Translations under genes and position numbers: made by a program | NCBI GenBank assembly: GCA_017416155.1 | Contig: JAFQDE010000020.1 | Span: 1-55,878 of the forward strand | Length of the DNA stretch: 55,878 bases | From: Tyzzerella sp. | Lineage (GTDB): Bacteria > Bacillota > Clostridia > Lachnospirales > Lachnospiraceae | Reading direction: 5' to 3' | Notes under the pieces: model-generated | Database searches by the model: none | What the model was told of the DNA's origin: nothing | What the model saw: only the letters and a program-made list of their open reading frames with translations | Part shown: positions 33,490 to 42,133 of the stretch, piece after piece | How positions within the stretch are numbered: the stretch's first letter is position 1 | Layout: each line of letters starts with the position of its first letter

Positions 33490-34413
33490 TCAAACGCTCC
33501 TACTTCCCGTAGATATCATGACACCATCCTTATTGTAAATATTTGCAATCTCGCCTACACGTTTCTTGTTACATAAAATTACATACCGTTCAAAACACTG
33601 CTCTTTTATCATCTGTTCTAAAAGCGGTTTTCTTTGAATTTCTTCTAACGACTCACCATGTACCGTAGCAATCATCTTGCATCCACAGTGCATGGCATAT
33701 TTGATAGCCTGTACCTCCTCCGGAGCACCAATTTCATCCACTGCGATTATCTGTGGTGACATAGAGCGAATCAGCATCAACATCCCTTCTGCTTTCGGAC
33801 ATCCATCCAGTACATCCGTCCTCATTCCCATATGATTCTGCGGTATTCCCTGATAGCAGCCTGCAAGTTCCGAACGTTCATCTACAACACCTACTGTGCA
33901 ACCCTTTACATACTCATTTCCATCTGAAATTTGACGAATCATATCACGAAGTAACGTAGTCTTTCCGCAGCGAGGCGGTGAAATAATTAGCGTGTGATAC
34001 ATCTGCTTGTTGTGTGTTATGTATGGAAACAACTTGTCTGCACAACCAACAATTTCATGGGATACGCGAATATTTAGTGAAGATATATACTTTAAGTTCT
34101 TAACTCGTCCATTTTCAACGAGAACCTGGCCTGCCATTCCTACGCGATGACCACCCTCAATTGTGATAAAGCCTTGTTTGAGTTCATTTTCATAAGCATA
34201 CAGTGAGTAGTTGCTGACATAATCCAGTGTTTCCCGAATGCTACGCTCAGTTGCCTTGATGGACAATATCTTTTCTTTTCCAGCATAGAGCAATATAATC
34301 GGATAGCCTGCGCGCAATCTGATTTCCTGTAAGTAATCAAATTGCAGTTTTTCTCGCTCTAAAATACTTTTTATATCATTTGAAAGGATATTCATGATCT
34401 GCTTGTACTTCAC
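33490..34413 (-). CDS. spoIIIAA: Stage III sporulation protein AA (ATPase)
   Basis: AAA+/secretion-type ATPase of the sporulation channel, 307 residues from GTG 34413, the same length as the B. subtilis protein. The longer frame starts with TTG 34434, which lies inside the predicted SigE -10 element, so it cannot be used. GAGGTG six bases before GTG 34413 is a good ribosome site. Walker A reads ISPPRCGKTTLLRD, Walker B IIAVDEIGAPEEV, and the N-terminal part has EIRLRAGYPIIL. It probably powers assembly or transport through the SpoIIIA-SpoIIQ complex during engulfment. First gene of the operon. Confidence 0.92.
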   Translation of the reverse strand: MKYKQIMNILSNDIKSILEREKLQFDYLQEIRLRAGYPIILLYAGKEKILSIKATERSIRETLDYVSNYSLYAYENELKQGFITIEGGHRVGMAGQVLVENGRVKNLKYISSLNIRVSHEIVGCADKLFPYITHNKQMYHTLIISPPRCGKTTLLRDMIRQISDGNEYVKGCTVGVVDERSELAGCYQGIPQNHMGMRTDVLDGCPKAEGMLMLIRSMSPQIIAVDEIGAPEEVQAIKYAMHCGCKMIATVHGESLEEIQRKPLLEQMIKEQCFERYVILCNKKRVGEIANIYNKDGVMISTGSRSV

Positions 34414-34432
34414 TTGCCTCACCTCTTTAGAC

Positions 34433-34460
34433 AATATATGTACAAGTTGTGGAAATATGC
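34433..34460 (-). promoter_or_regulatory. Likely SigE promoter of the spoIIIA operon
   Basis: On the minus strand GCATATT (34454-34460) matches the SigE -35 consensus KMATATT. CATATATT (34433-34440) matches the -10 consensus CATACAMT at six of eight positions. The spacer is 13 bases. Mother-cell SigE control of spoIIIA is established in B. subtilis. Confidence 0.65.
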
Positions 34461-34493
34461 AAAAAGAGACGTAGCAAATTTTGCTACGCCTCT
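34461..34493 (-). terminator. Terminator after the Rpn-type pseudogene
   Basis: CGTAGCAA (34470-34477) pairs with TTGCTACG (34481-34488), extended by GAG/CTC outside one mismatch. On the minus strand TTTTTG follows. It insulates spoIIIA from the broken gene upstream. Confidence 0.8.
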
Positions 34494-34506
34494 CAGTAAT
34501 TCAATA

Positions 34507-35234
34507 TTATTTTTCTAAATCTGCAAAAAGTTCATCTACATCTGTGTAATCTTTCACTTCTGGGTCCTTTGCAATCCTTTCTGCTTCTTCAAGTGCCGAC
34601 TGTAACTCCTCCTTAATTTCAAGAACATCTTCCAACGAAACACCTGTCGCTTTTGCTATTCTTTCATCAGTTATATCCCCTAATTCAAGAAGATTTTCTA
34701 CTATCTCTAATTTTTCCTCATAAATCATATCTTCAACTGCTTTACACATAATTTGAACTCCTTTCGTATCTCTTTTAAAGTAATGAACTCTTTTCGCTAA
34801 TTTTGAATAATACATGTCCTCAGGATTGGTACATGCAAAATCTGCCATCAAACGTCCCAATGGTGTTTCATCTTTAACTTCTGCATTCACATATATAATA
34901 TGTGCCTCGTCACCAAACAATTTACCGGTCTCTGATATATATCTATCAATATGATAAGTTGTATCTCTATATTATATTTTTTATTAAGATTATCTGTAGC
35001 ATAGATATCCAATCGTACAGAGCGTCCGTGTATGTTTTTAACTGTATATTGAGTTTTTACATTAATTACATGTAAATCACTTTTCTCCATGATGATTCGT
35101 ATAATTAGTTCCGTTGCCTCAATATTATCTTGAAAACATACTGTCATAAAATCATCATCAAGAAGCCTGAAGTTCTTTATTCGTTCTAAATTTTTCTGCT
35201 GTTTCTGTTCTTTCGTTATTCTTTTTCTTGCCAT
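34507..35234 (-). pseudogene. Rpn-family PD-(D/E)XK nuclease/transposase-like gene, broken by internal deletion
   Basis: Two overlapping frames together read as one Rpn/PDDEXK_2 family protein. The upstream frame (35234 to about 34960) begins MARKRITKEQKQQKNLERIK and carries the nuclease strands RLDIYATD and NIEIQ, the D and E-x-Q residues of the active site. It then shifts into nonsense. The downstream frame resumes with YHIDRYISETGKLFGDEAHIIYV and runs to 34507. In intact members roughly 50-60 residues (the region after IEIQ with RADAGAGxKRARYHSS-type sequence) lie between these blocks, so an internal deletion near 34972-34980 removed them and changed frame. It keeps a consensus promoter (35310-35339), a ribosome site and a terminator. 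The intact-family comparison is from memory. Confidence 0.82.
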
Positions 35235-35309
35235 ATTTTCTCCTTTCTCTGTCTGTTAATCATCAGAACAAAGATTGGTACAAAAATGGCTTAAATTTTT
35301 CATACTTAT

Positions 35310-35339
35310 ATTATAGTTTGTAAAACACAAACCTGTCAA
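35310..35339 (-). promoter_or_regulatory. Consensus SigA promoter with inverted repeat, upstream of the Rpn-type pseudogene
   Basis: TTGACA (35334-35339) and TATAAT (35310-35315) on the minus strand are both perfect, 18 bases apart. The spacer holds an inverted repeat GTTTGT/ACAAAC (35316-35332). The predicted transcript starts about 70 bases before the pseudogene's ATG. The rest of 35235-35600 contains no gene I can support. Confidence 0.75.
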
Positions 35340-35604
35340 CAAGCCTTTCACTCTTTCTTCCTGTATTAACTTTGTTTTGTTGTAATTTAAAGCATGAATT
35401 TTCTTGATTGTAGTTTGAATTTCAAATAGATAGTTCATATAGACATACCGATTAATTTAAATAATCGTATAATGAAAATTTGCTTTGATATGAGACTAGC
35501 ACAATATCATAGAAAATACAATAGAAAACAAATGAATTATTATTTGAGGAAAATGAAACTCCATTTGAGTAATTATTACGAACATATTTTGGATATAAAT
35601 TGTA

Positions 35605-35633
35605 TTGCGTTTGTATGTACATTTGTATATAAT
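35605..35633 (+). promoter_or_regulatory. Promoter of the toxin-antitoxin operon
   Basis: TTGCGT (35605-35610) and TATAAT (35628-35633) are 17 bases apart. GTATGTAC and ATATGTAAC segments around the -10 form imperfect symmetry that the antitoxin could bind. The antitoxin start lies 35 bases downstream. Confidence 0.65.
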
Positions 35634-35667
35634 ATATGTAACACAACTTTGAAAGGAGTCTAATTAT

Positions 35668-35973
35668 ATGGCAAAAACAGCTAATTTGTACGCAAGAATT
35701 GAGCCTGATGTTAAAGAGGAAGCAGAACAAATCTTATCTTCACTTGGAATTTCAGTATCTAATGCAATTAACATGTTTTATAAACAAATTATTTTGCAAA
35801 AGGGAATTCCATTTGAACTAAAACTTCCTGATAATCATCCACTCAACATGCAGGCAATGACAACTGAACAATTGAATATAGAACTAGAGAAAGGATACAC
35901 GGATATGCTCGAAGGAAGAACTGAAAATGCAAAGGTTGTATTTGATAATATCCGTAGGGATTATGAACTATGA
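35668..35973 (+). CDS. RelB/DinJ-family antitoxin
   Basis: A 101-residue antitoxin. The N-terminal ribbon-helix-helix part reads TANLYARIEPDVKEEAEQIL followed by SSLGISVSNAINMFYKQI, the classical RelB/DinJ signature. Residues after about 60 form the toxin-binding tail (MTTEQLNIELEKGYTDMLEG). GAAAGGAG lies about 9 bases before the start. It neutralises the toxin encoded by the next gene, overlaps it by 4 bases (ATGA), and likely represses its own promoter. The local A+T content is higher than in flanking genes, in keeping with an acquired module. Confidence 0.9.
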   Translation: MAKTANLYARIEPDVKEEAEQILSSLGISVSNAINMFYKQIILQKGIPFELKLPDNHPLNMQAMTTEQLNIELEKGYTDMLEGRTENAKVVFDNIRRDYEL

Positions 35974-36299
35974 TATATCAAATAAAACTCTCAAAACAAG
36001 CTAACATGGATTTAAGAGACATATATGAATATATAGCATTCACACTAATGTCTCCCGAAAATGCAAAAAAGCTACTAAATACCATTGAGAAAAAAATTCA
36101 ATCTCTAGAAAATTTTCCAAATCGTTTTAAACTCTACCATGACGAACTATGGCATGACCAAGAGTTACGAGTCATGCCAGTCAATAACTTTTTAGTATTT
36201 TATATTTCAAATCACAAAAAACAACTCATTACAATCCTTCGTATTATGTACCACGGTCGTAATATTTCCAATGAATTACTTACATTCCCACTAGATTAA
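35970..36299 (+). CDS. RelE/ParE-family toxin
   Basis: A 109-residue toxin of the RelE/ParE superfamily. It starts MIYQIKLSKQANMDLRDIYEYIAF, typical of the ParE branch, followed by ENAKKLLNTIEKKIQSLENFPNR and LRVMPVNNFLVFYISN, ending with ITILRIMYHGRNI. Depending on the branch it either cuts mRNA on the ribosome or poisons gyrase; this sequence looks closer to ParE/YafQ-like mixed families and I cannot decide. It overlaps the antitoxin gene by 4 bases and is followed by a terminator. Confidence 0.88.
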   Translation: MIYQIKLSKQANMDLRDIYEYIAFTLMSPENAKKLLNTIEKKIQSLENFPNRFKLYHDELWHDQELRVMPVNNFLVFYISNHKKQLITILRIMYHGRNISNELLTFPLD

Positions 36300-36325
36300 G
36301 AATAGAATAGTTTGAAGGCACAAAA

Positions 36326-36355
36326 ATACTGCCCTAACAAACTTGGGCAGTATTT
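36326..36355 (+). terminator. Terminator of the toxin-antitoxin operon
   Basis: ATACTGCCC (36326-36334) and GGGCAGTAT (36345-36353) form a perfect 9-base stem, followed by TTT. It lies 27 bases after the toxin stop. Between it and the purL terminator I see no gene. Confidence 0.85.
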
Positions 36356-36557
36356 CTCTGTTATATCGTATTTAAAACATTTCAAACAAGATTGTATTCA
36401 AGAGTCAGTCATTCAGTGCAGCAAACGTAATACTTTTTATCTCTTCAAATGTAAGATTCATCCTTCTTATCCCCTATATCATTTTATTGTTCTTATACAA
36501 TTCATTTTATCATGTTGCCTCAATCTCAAAAACTCGAAAATTGTGTGATAAGTACGA

Positions 36558-36592
36558 AAAAAAGTTGCAATGCCGAAGCATTACAACTTTTT
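36558..36592 (-). terminator. Terminator of purL
   Basis: AAAAAGTTG-c-AATG pairs with CATT-a-CAACTTTTT around CCGAAG. On the minus strand the stem ends in a T-rich arm just 11 bases past the purL stop. A-rich and T-rich flanks could make it bidirectional. Confidence 0.8.
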
Positions 36593-36602
36593 CTTTATCA
36601 TC

Positions 36603-39600
36603 CTATTTAAAATATTTCACACCAGATTCAAAGATCTTCAAATCTTGTTCTCCGTAAATGTTAATTGCAACAGATTCTCCACGACGTTCTGAATGAGCCA
36701 TCTTACCAAGTACGCGTCCATCCGGACTTGTGATACCTTCGATTGCTCTATAAGAACCGTTTGGATTCCATTCTTCATCCATTGTAATCACACCGTCTAA
36801 GTTACAGTACTGTGTTGCAACTTGTCCGTTAGCAAAAAGTTCATCAAGAACTGCTTCCGGTGCTACAAAACGTCCTTCACCGTGTGATGCAGGGTTCGTA
36901 TATACTCCACCAAGCTCAGCACCTTGTAACCATGGTGACTTATTTGTCACAACTTTTGTGTAAACCATCTTTGAAATATGACGACCGATGGTGTTGTAAG
37001 TAAGTGTCGGTGAACCTGCTGTCTGTCCGCAAATCTTTCCGTATGGTACAAGACCAAGCTTGATGAGTGCCTGGAAACCATTACAGATGCCAAGTGCAAG
37101 ACCATCGCGTTCATTGAGGAGCTTTTCAACTGCTTCTTTCATCTTCGCGTTCTGGAATGCAGTAGCAAAGAATTTTGCAGAACCGTCCGGTTCATCACCT
37201 GCACTAAATCCACCTGGGAACATGATAATCTGCGCCTGATTGATTGCCTTTTCGAATTCAGCAACAGACTCACGAATATCGTCAGCACTTAAGTTCTTGA
37301 ACACTTTTGTGATAACATTAGCGCCTGCACGTTCAAATGCTTTACGGCTGTCGTACTCACAGTTTGTTCCCGGGAATACAGGAATAAATACCGTTGGTTT
37401 CGCAACCTTATTCTTACATACATAAATGCTATCTGCATTGTATAATTTTTCTTCTACAGCTACCGGTGCATCTACACCTGCAACAGATGCAAATACTTTT
37501 TCAAGTGGTGCTTTCCATGTATCAACTGCGTCTGCTAACGAGATTGTCATGTCGCCGTAAGCGATTGCAGCATCTGCTGTCACTTCACCGATAACAACTG
37601 CGTCGATTGTAAGCGCATCTACTTTGTCAGCAGGAACTTCAGCGATGATATCGCCAAATGCCGGTGCAAACAAGTCTTTCTTATCTACACAGTCACAAAT
37701 CTTAACACCCATGCCATTACCGAATGCCATCTTACTTACGGCTGCCGCAATACCATGTCTATCTAAAGTGTAAGCAGATACGATGTTTCCGTTTTGAACA
37801 TCATCATGGAATTTCCCGTATGCGTCCATTACTTGTGCATATACCGGCAAATCAAATTCATCCTTTTCGATACGCATCCATATTAATTTGTTTCCGGCCG
37901 CTTTTAATTCTGGTGTAATAATATCTTTCTGTGTAGCAACGTCTACTGCAAATGATACTAATGTAGGTGGTACGTCGATATCCTGGAAAGTACCTGACAT
38001 ACTGTCTTTACCACCGATTGACGGAAGTCCAAGGCCGAGCTGTACATCGTATGCACCGAGAAGTGCTGCGAATGGCTGACTCCATCTTGATGGATCTTCT
38101 GTCATACGTCTGAAATATTCTTGGAATGTCAGACGAATCTTGCTGTAATCACCACCGTTAGCAACTATTTTTGCAACAGATTCTAATACTGCATAGACTG
38201 CACCGTGGTATGGACTCCAGCTTGAGAGGTATGGGTCATATCCGTAACTCATCATTGTTACGGTATCACATTTACCTGTAAGTACAGGCAGTTTTGCGAC
38301 CATAGCCTGCGTCTCTGTCATCTGGTATTTTCCACCGTGTGGCATAAATACAGATCCTGCACCGATAGAACCGTCAAACATTTCTACAAGACCTTTCTGT
38401 GAACATACGTTAAGGTCAGAAAGTGTCTCAAGCCATTTTGCTTTTACATCTGTAACTTCTTCTTTAACTAAAATGCTGTCTGCTCTGTTCGGAATATCAA
38501 CTGCGACAGCTGTTTCCTGATGAGCACCGTTTGTATCGAGGAATGCACGAGAAATGTTAACAATCTCTTTTCCTCTCCATGAAAGAACAAGTCTTGGGTC
38601 TTCTGTAACAACAGCAACCTCAACTGCCTCTAAGTTCTCTTCTTTTGCATAACCCATAAATTCTGCAACGTCTTTCGGATCGATTACAACAGCCATACGC
38701 TCTTGTGATTCAGAAATTGCAATTTCTGTTCCGTCAAGACCTGCATATTTCTTAGGTACTTTATCTAAGTTGATTTGAAGTCCGTCAGCTAATTCACCGA
38801 TAGCAACGGAAACACCGCCTGCACCGAAGTCATTACATTTCTTAATTAACTTACTAACTTCTTCTCTTCTGAACAAACGTTGAATCTTACGTTCTGTAGG
38901 TGGGTTACCCTTTTGAACCTCTGCACCACAAGTTTCAATAGATTCCTCCGTATGAACCTTAGAAGAACCTGTAGCACCGCCACAGCCGTCACGTCCGGTA
39001 CGTCCACCTAATAAAATGATGATATCGCCCGGATCAGATGTCTCGCGGATAACTGCTCTTCTTGGAGCTGCACCTAATACTGCACCGATTTCCATACGTT
39101 TTGCAACGTAGTTTGGATGATAAATCTCCTTAACAGCACCTGTTGCAAGACCAATCTGGTTACCATATGAACTGTAGCCGTGAGCCGCCTCGCGCACTAA
39201 TTTCTTCTGAGGAAGTTTTCCTTTTAATGTGTCTTTTACAGATACAGTTGGGTCTGCCGCACCTGTTACACGCATTGCCTGATATACATAAGTACGTCCT
39301 GATAATGGGTCACGGATACATCCGCCAAGACAAGTAGCCGCACCACCGAATGGTTCGATTTCTGTCGGATGGTTGTGTGTCTCATTCTTGAAGTTTACAA
39401 GCCACTCTTCTTCTACACCATCAACAACAACCGGAACAACAATACTACAAGCATTGATTTCGTCTGATTTTTCCTGATCTTCTAATTTACCCTCCAGTTT
39501 GAGTCTTCTCATCGCCATAAGCGCAAGGTCCATAAGACACACAAATTTGTCCTCTCTACCTTTGAAGATTTCACTGTGGTCATTCAAATATTTCTTATAA

Positions 39601-40358
39601 GCATTCACAATTGGTTCTTTGTAATCGCCCTCACCAAATGTGATTTCTGTCAATTCTGTCGCAAATGTTGTGTGACGGCAGTGGTCTGACCAATATGTAT
39701 CAAGCACGCGAATCTCTGTCATAGAAGGATCTCTGTCTTCTTCGTTCTTGAAGTAGTTCTGGATATGTAAGAAATCCTTGAATGTCATAGCCATTCCAAG
39801 TGAACCGTACAGTTCTTTTAATTCAGCTTCATTCATGTCCTTGAATCCGTCAAAAATCTTGACATCTGCAGGTTCATCAAATACCGTGATCAAAGTCTCC
39901 GGTTTCTCCATTCCTGTTTCTCTGGAATCCACTGGGTTGATGCAGTGTGCTTTTACTGCTTCAAACTCTTCGTCTGTAAGTTCTCCCTCAATTACATATG
40001 TTGTCGCAGACTTAATAACAGGAAGCTCCTCCTCTTTAATGAACTGCACACACTGAACAGCTGAGTCTGCTCTCTGGTCAAATTGACCCGGAAGGTATTC
40101 TACTGAAAATACTCTGCTTCCTTCTTTCATATCAAATGATTCTTTATATAACGTATCTACCGGTGGTTCTGAAAAGATTCCGTTACATGCGGTCTCAAAT
40201 GTCGCATCAGAAATGTTCTCAATATCATAACGAATTAACACGCGAACATTTTCTACATTCTTAATTCCCAAATAGCTTTTCATCTCGCTCTTCAATGCTT
40301 TTGCCTGAACAGCATACTCTGGTTTCTTCTCCACATAAACACGCTTTACACTACTCAT
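36603..40358 (-). CDS. purL: Phosphoribosylformylglycinamidine synthase (single-chain PurL)
   Basis: A 1251-residue cytoplasmic enzyme of purine synthesis that converts FGAR, glutamine and ATP to FGAM. It is the large single-chain form with the synthetase and glutaminase parts fused. The FGAM synthase linker region ends near FGDYSK-like LNDHSEIFKG; ATP- and substrate-binding blocks include KNETHNHPTEIEPFGGAATCLGG and FGAGGVSVAIGELADG. The C-terminal glutaminase has FPGTNCEYD, the nucleophile Cys in LGICNGFQALIKLG and the His/Glu of SHGEGRFVAP. No other pur gene is adjacent. A promoter (40395-40424) and terminator frame it as one transcript, with AGGAGGG before the ATG. Confidence 0.96.
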   Translation of the reverse strand: MSSVKRVYVEKKPEYAVQAKALKSEMKSYLGIKNVENVRVLIRYDIENISDATFETACNGIFSEPPVDTLYKESFDMKEGSRVFSVEYLPGQFDQRADSAVQCVQFIKEEELPVIKSATTYVIEGELTDEEFEAVKAHCINPVDSRETGMEKPETLITVFDEPADVKIFDGFKDMNEAELKELYGSLGMAMTFKDFLHIQNYFKNEEDRDPSMTEIRVLDTYWSDHCRHTTFATELTEITFGEGDYKEPIVNAYKKYLNDHSEIFKGREDKFVCLMDLALMAMRRLKLEGKLEDQEKSDEINACSIVVPVVVDGVEEEWLVNFKNETHNHPTEIEPFGGAATCLGGCIRDPLSGRTYVYQAMRVTGAADPTVSVKDTLKGKLPQKKLVREAAHGYSSYGNQIGLATGAVKEIYHPNYVAKRMEIGAVLGAAPRRAVIRETSDPGDIIILLGGRTGRDGCGGATGSSKVHTEESIETCGAEVQKGNPPTERKIQRLFRREEVSKLIKKCNDFGAGGVSVAIGELADGLQINLDKVPKKYAGLDGTEIAISESQERMAVVIDPKDVAEFMGYAKEENLEAVEVAVVTEDPRLVLSWRGKEIVNISRAFLDTNGAHQETAVAVDIPNRADSILVKEEVTDVKAKWLETLSDLNVCSQKGLVEMFDGSIGAGSVFMPHGGKYQMTETQAMVAKLPVLTGKCDTVTMMSYGYDPYLSSWSPYHGAVYAVLESVAKIVANGGDYSKIRLTFQEYFRRMTEDPSRWSQPFAALLGAYDVQLGLGLPSIGGKDSMSGTFQDIDVPPTLVSFAVDVATQKDIITPELKAAGNKLIWMRIEKDEFDLPVYAQVMDAYGKFHDDVQNGNIVSAYTLDRHGIAAAVSKMAFGNGMGVKICDCVDKKDLFAPAFGDIIAEVPADKVDALTIDAVVIGEVTADAAIAYGDMTISLADAVDTWKAPLEKVFASVAGVDAPVAVEEKLYNADSIYVCKNKVAKPTVFIPVFPGTNCEYDSRKAFERAGANVITKVFKNLSADDIRESVAEFEKAINQAQIIMFPGGFSAGDEPDGSAKFFATAFQNAKMKEAVEKLLNERDGLALGICNGFQALIKLGLVPYGKICGQTAGSPTLTYNTIGRHISKMVYTKVVTNKSPWLQGAELGGVYTNPASHGEGRFVAPEAVLDELFANGQVATQYCNLDGVITMDEEWNPNGSYRAIEGITSPDGRVLGKMAHSERRGESVAINIYGEQDLKIFESGVKYFK

Positions 40359-40394
40359 AGTACCCTCCTACGATTTTCGTCTTGTATTTTCTAT

Positions 40395-40424
40395 ATCATA
40401 TCATACTTTATATCATTAGTACAA
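40395..40424 (-). promoter_or_regulatory. purL: Promoter of purL
   Basis: On the minus strand TTGTAC (40419-40424) and TATGAT (40395-40400) are 18 bases apart, 37 bases before the start. I see no purine riboswitch or PurBox pair in the short leader. Confidence 0.5.
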
Positions 40425-40446
40425 TTAATATATCTTAAATGTTTTA

Positions 40447-41139
40447 TTAGTTATTCTTATTTCTGTATCTATGCAATGCAATGATGCCTATAACGACTCC
40501 TACAGATAAGAATATAAGAAAAATAATTCCGATACGTGTGACCATATCTAAAAAGAATCCTTCGGGTAACATTCGGATAAGTAAATCTGTCCTCGGATCT
40601 AAAAGCCACAAGTCGTTTGTAAAAAACACCTTATGAAACAGTGTAAAATATTTATTAAAATCAGACATGAACAAAATCCCTGCACCTGCCGTAATGCCAA
40701 TGATACTTCCAAGTCCAACTAAAAAAGACTTTAGCAAAACACGTTTCCAATCAGCCTTTATTTTTATTAGCACTATGATTGCAACACACAACAGGCACAC
40801 TGCAATTCTCCGAATCCAAAGGCCACTAACAAACAGATTCTTTACATCAATCATGTGTGCTTTTTCCCTGTCATTAAAAAATTCCCTTTCTATACCATCT
40901 ACGTTTATTAAAACCACCAAGTCCGCTCGATTTCCCCGCAAATATGACATCATCTCTTTTGTGACATGCATGACATCAGCCATCTCCATATTAAGTTCTT
41001 CTAAGACATTATATTTCACATAGGTCTTCTCATACCAGCCATAATCACTATATGCCCCGATTTCAAATGATGTAATTAATAGAATTACAATGACTGTGAC
41101 ACTTATAATTATCGACAGTACTTGCTGTGATTTTTTCAT
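40447..41139 (-). CDS. TIGR01906 family integral membrane protein
   Basis: A 230-residue protein with four predicted helices (about 8-27, 107-127, 134-156 and 200-221). The extracytoplasmic loop after helix 1 contains the family motif region EREFFNDREKAHMIDVKNLF. After helix 3 the segment DFNKYFTLFHKVFFTNDLWLLDPRTDLLIRMLPEGFF is the most conserved part of TIGR01906 proteins. The function of the family is unknown. It has AAAGGGG before its ATG and is divergent from the LysR regulator with only 75 bases between starts, so it is a candidate target of that regulator. Confidence 0.85.
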   Translation of the reverse strand: MKKSQQVLSIIISVTVIVILLITSFEIGAYSDYGWYEKTYVKYNVLEELNMEMADVMHVTKEMMSYLRGNRADLVVLINVDGIEREFFNDREKAHMIDVKNLFVSGLWIRRIAVCLLCVAIIVLIKIKADWKRVLLKSFLVGLGSIIGITAGAGILFMSDFNKYFTLFHKVFFTNDLWLLDPRTDLLIRMLPEGFFLDMVTRIGIIFLIFLSVGVVIGIIALHRYRNKNN

Positions 41140-41155
41140 ATTTTTCCCCTTTCTA

Positions 41156-41184
41156 TTGCATTATCATTTTATTTTACTTATAAT
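41156..41184 (+). promoter_or_regulatory. Promoter of the LysR-type regulator
   Basis: TTGCAT (41156-41161) and TATAAT (41179-41184) are separated by 17 bases, 30 bases before the LysR start. The region is shared with the divergent TIGR01906 gene. Confidence 0.65.
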
Positions 41185-41214
41185 AAACTCATAACTTTAT
41201 AAGGAGTTCTAATA

Positions 41215-42090
41215 ATGGATATTAATTACGAATTGTACAAAGTATTTTATTATGTTGCCTCGACTCTAAGTTTTTCAGAGGCTTCCAAACAGCTATACAT
41301 TTCACAGTCTGCTGTCAGTCAGTCCATTAAAGCATTGGAGACAAAATTGGATCAGACGTTGTTTATTCGCAGCACTAAAAAGGTTCAGCTTACACCGGAG
41401 GGCGAAATCCTTCTTCGCCACATTGAGCCTGCCATGAATCTCATCCGACGAGGTGAGGCGCAATTGGTAGATACAACCTCCACCGGTGGTCAACTTCGCA
41501 TCGGTGCGAGCGATACTATCTGTAGGTATTTTTTAGTACCTTACCTCGAAAAATTTCATAAAGAGTTCCCGAATGCACATATCAAAGTAACAAACGAAAC
41601 CTCAGTAAAATGTATAGGATTGTTAGAATCCGGTCAAGTGGATTGTATAGTAATCAATTATCCAAATTCACACCTCTCTAATCTATATTCTATTAAAAAA
41701 ATTAAAAGTTTTAAAGATGTTTTTGTTGCAAACAATGCTTTTTCGAAACTTCAAGACAAAAAAGTGTCATTCCGTGAAATGCTGAAATATCCGATTCTTA
41801 TGTTGGAAAAAAATACAACAACAAGTGAATTTTTACACTCTTTGTTCCAGCAACATGAATTAGACTTGGTTCCCGAGATTGAACTTACCAGCAATGACCT
41901 TTTGTTAGACCTTGCCAAAATCGGACTTGGTATTGCTTTCGTTCCAGACTATTGTCTACCAAAAACCTCCGAGGAGTTGTTCTGTCTTGATATGGAAGAA
42001 GAACTTCCAAGCCGCGAACTCGCAATTGTATATAATACTCGTGTCCCTGTGTCTAGGGCAACTCTCGAATTTTTAAACTATTTTGAATAA
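41215..42090 (+). CDS. LysR-family transcriptional regulator
   Basis: A 291-residue regulator. The winged HTH occupies residues 1-60: YELYKVFYYVASTLSFSEASKQLYISQSAVSQSIKALE, given here as two adjoining blocks, is the standard LysR start. A LysR substrate-binding domain follows (about 88-290), with GQLRIGASDTICRYFLVPYL and LGIAFVPDYCLP. The effector cannot be predicted. It is divergent from the TIGR01906 membrane protein gene, which may be its target, and is followed by a bidirectional terminator shared with the convergent helicase gene. AAGGAG lies 8 bases before the start. Confidence 0.9.
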   Translation: MDINYELYKVFYYVASTLSFSEASKQLYISQSAVSQSIKALETKLDQTLFIRSTKKVQLTPEGEILLRHIEPAMNLIRRGEAQLVDTTSTGGQLRIGASDTICRYFLVPYLEKFHKEFPNAHIKVTNETSVKCIGLLESGQVDCIVINYPNSHLSNLYSIKKIKSFKDVFVANNAFSKLQDKKVSFREMLKYPILMLEKNTTTSEFLHSLFQQHELDLVPEIELTSNDLLLDLAKIGLGIAFVPDYCLPKTSEELFCLDMEEELPSRELAIVYNTRVPVSRATLEFLNYFE

Positions 42091-42099
42091 GTGTTTATG

Positions 42100-42133
42100 G
42101 ACTGTCATGTATTTAATCATGACAGTCTTTTTT
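42100..42133. terminator. Bidirectional terminator between LysR and helicase genes
   Basis: GACTGTCATG (42100-42109) and CATGACAGTC (42118-42127) form a perfect 10-base stem around TATTTAAT, followed by TTTTTT on the plus strand. Its right arm overlaps the last codons of the convergent helicase gene. Confidence 0.85.

Noticed and set aside
35256-35438. 60-residue minus-strand frame upstream of the Rpn-type pseudogene
   Set aside because: It overlaps the consensus promoter, lacks a ribosome site and matches no family.
35471-35663. 63-residue plus-strand frame upstream of the antitoxin
   Set aside because: No ribosome site, it contains the antitoxin promoter, and its composition reflects A+T richness.
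36405-36461. 18-residue minus-strand frame (MNLTFEEIKSITFAALND), similar to the start of some SGNH/GDSL hydrolases
   Set aside because: Too short to prove; it could be a remnant of a deleted hydrolase gene, but no further homologous sequence follows.
40359-40446. Purine riboswitch or PurBox upstream of purL
   Set aside because: The leader is short and shows no conserved aptamer core or paired PurBox.
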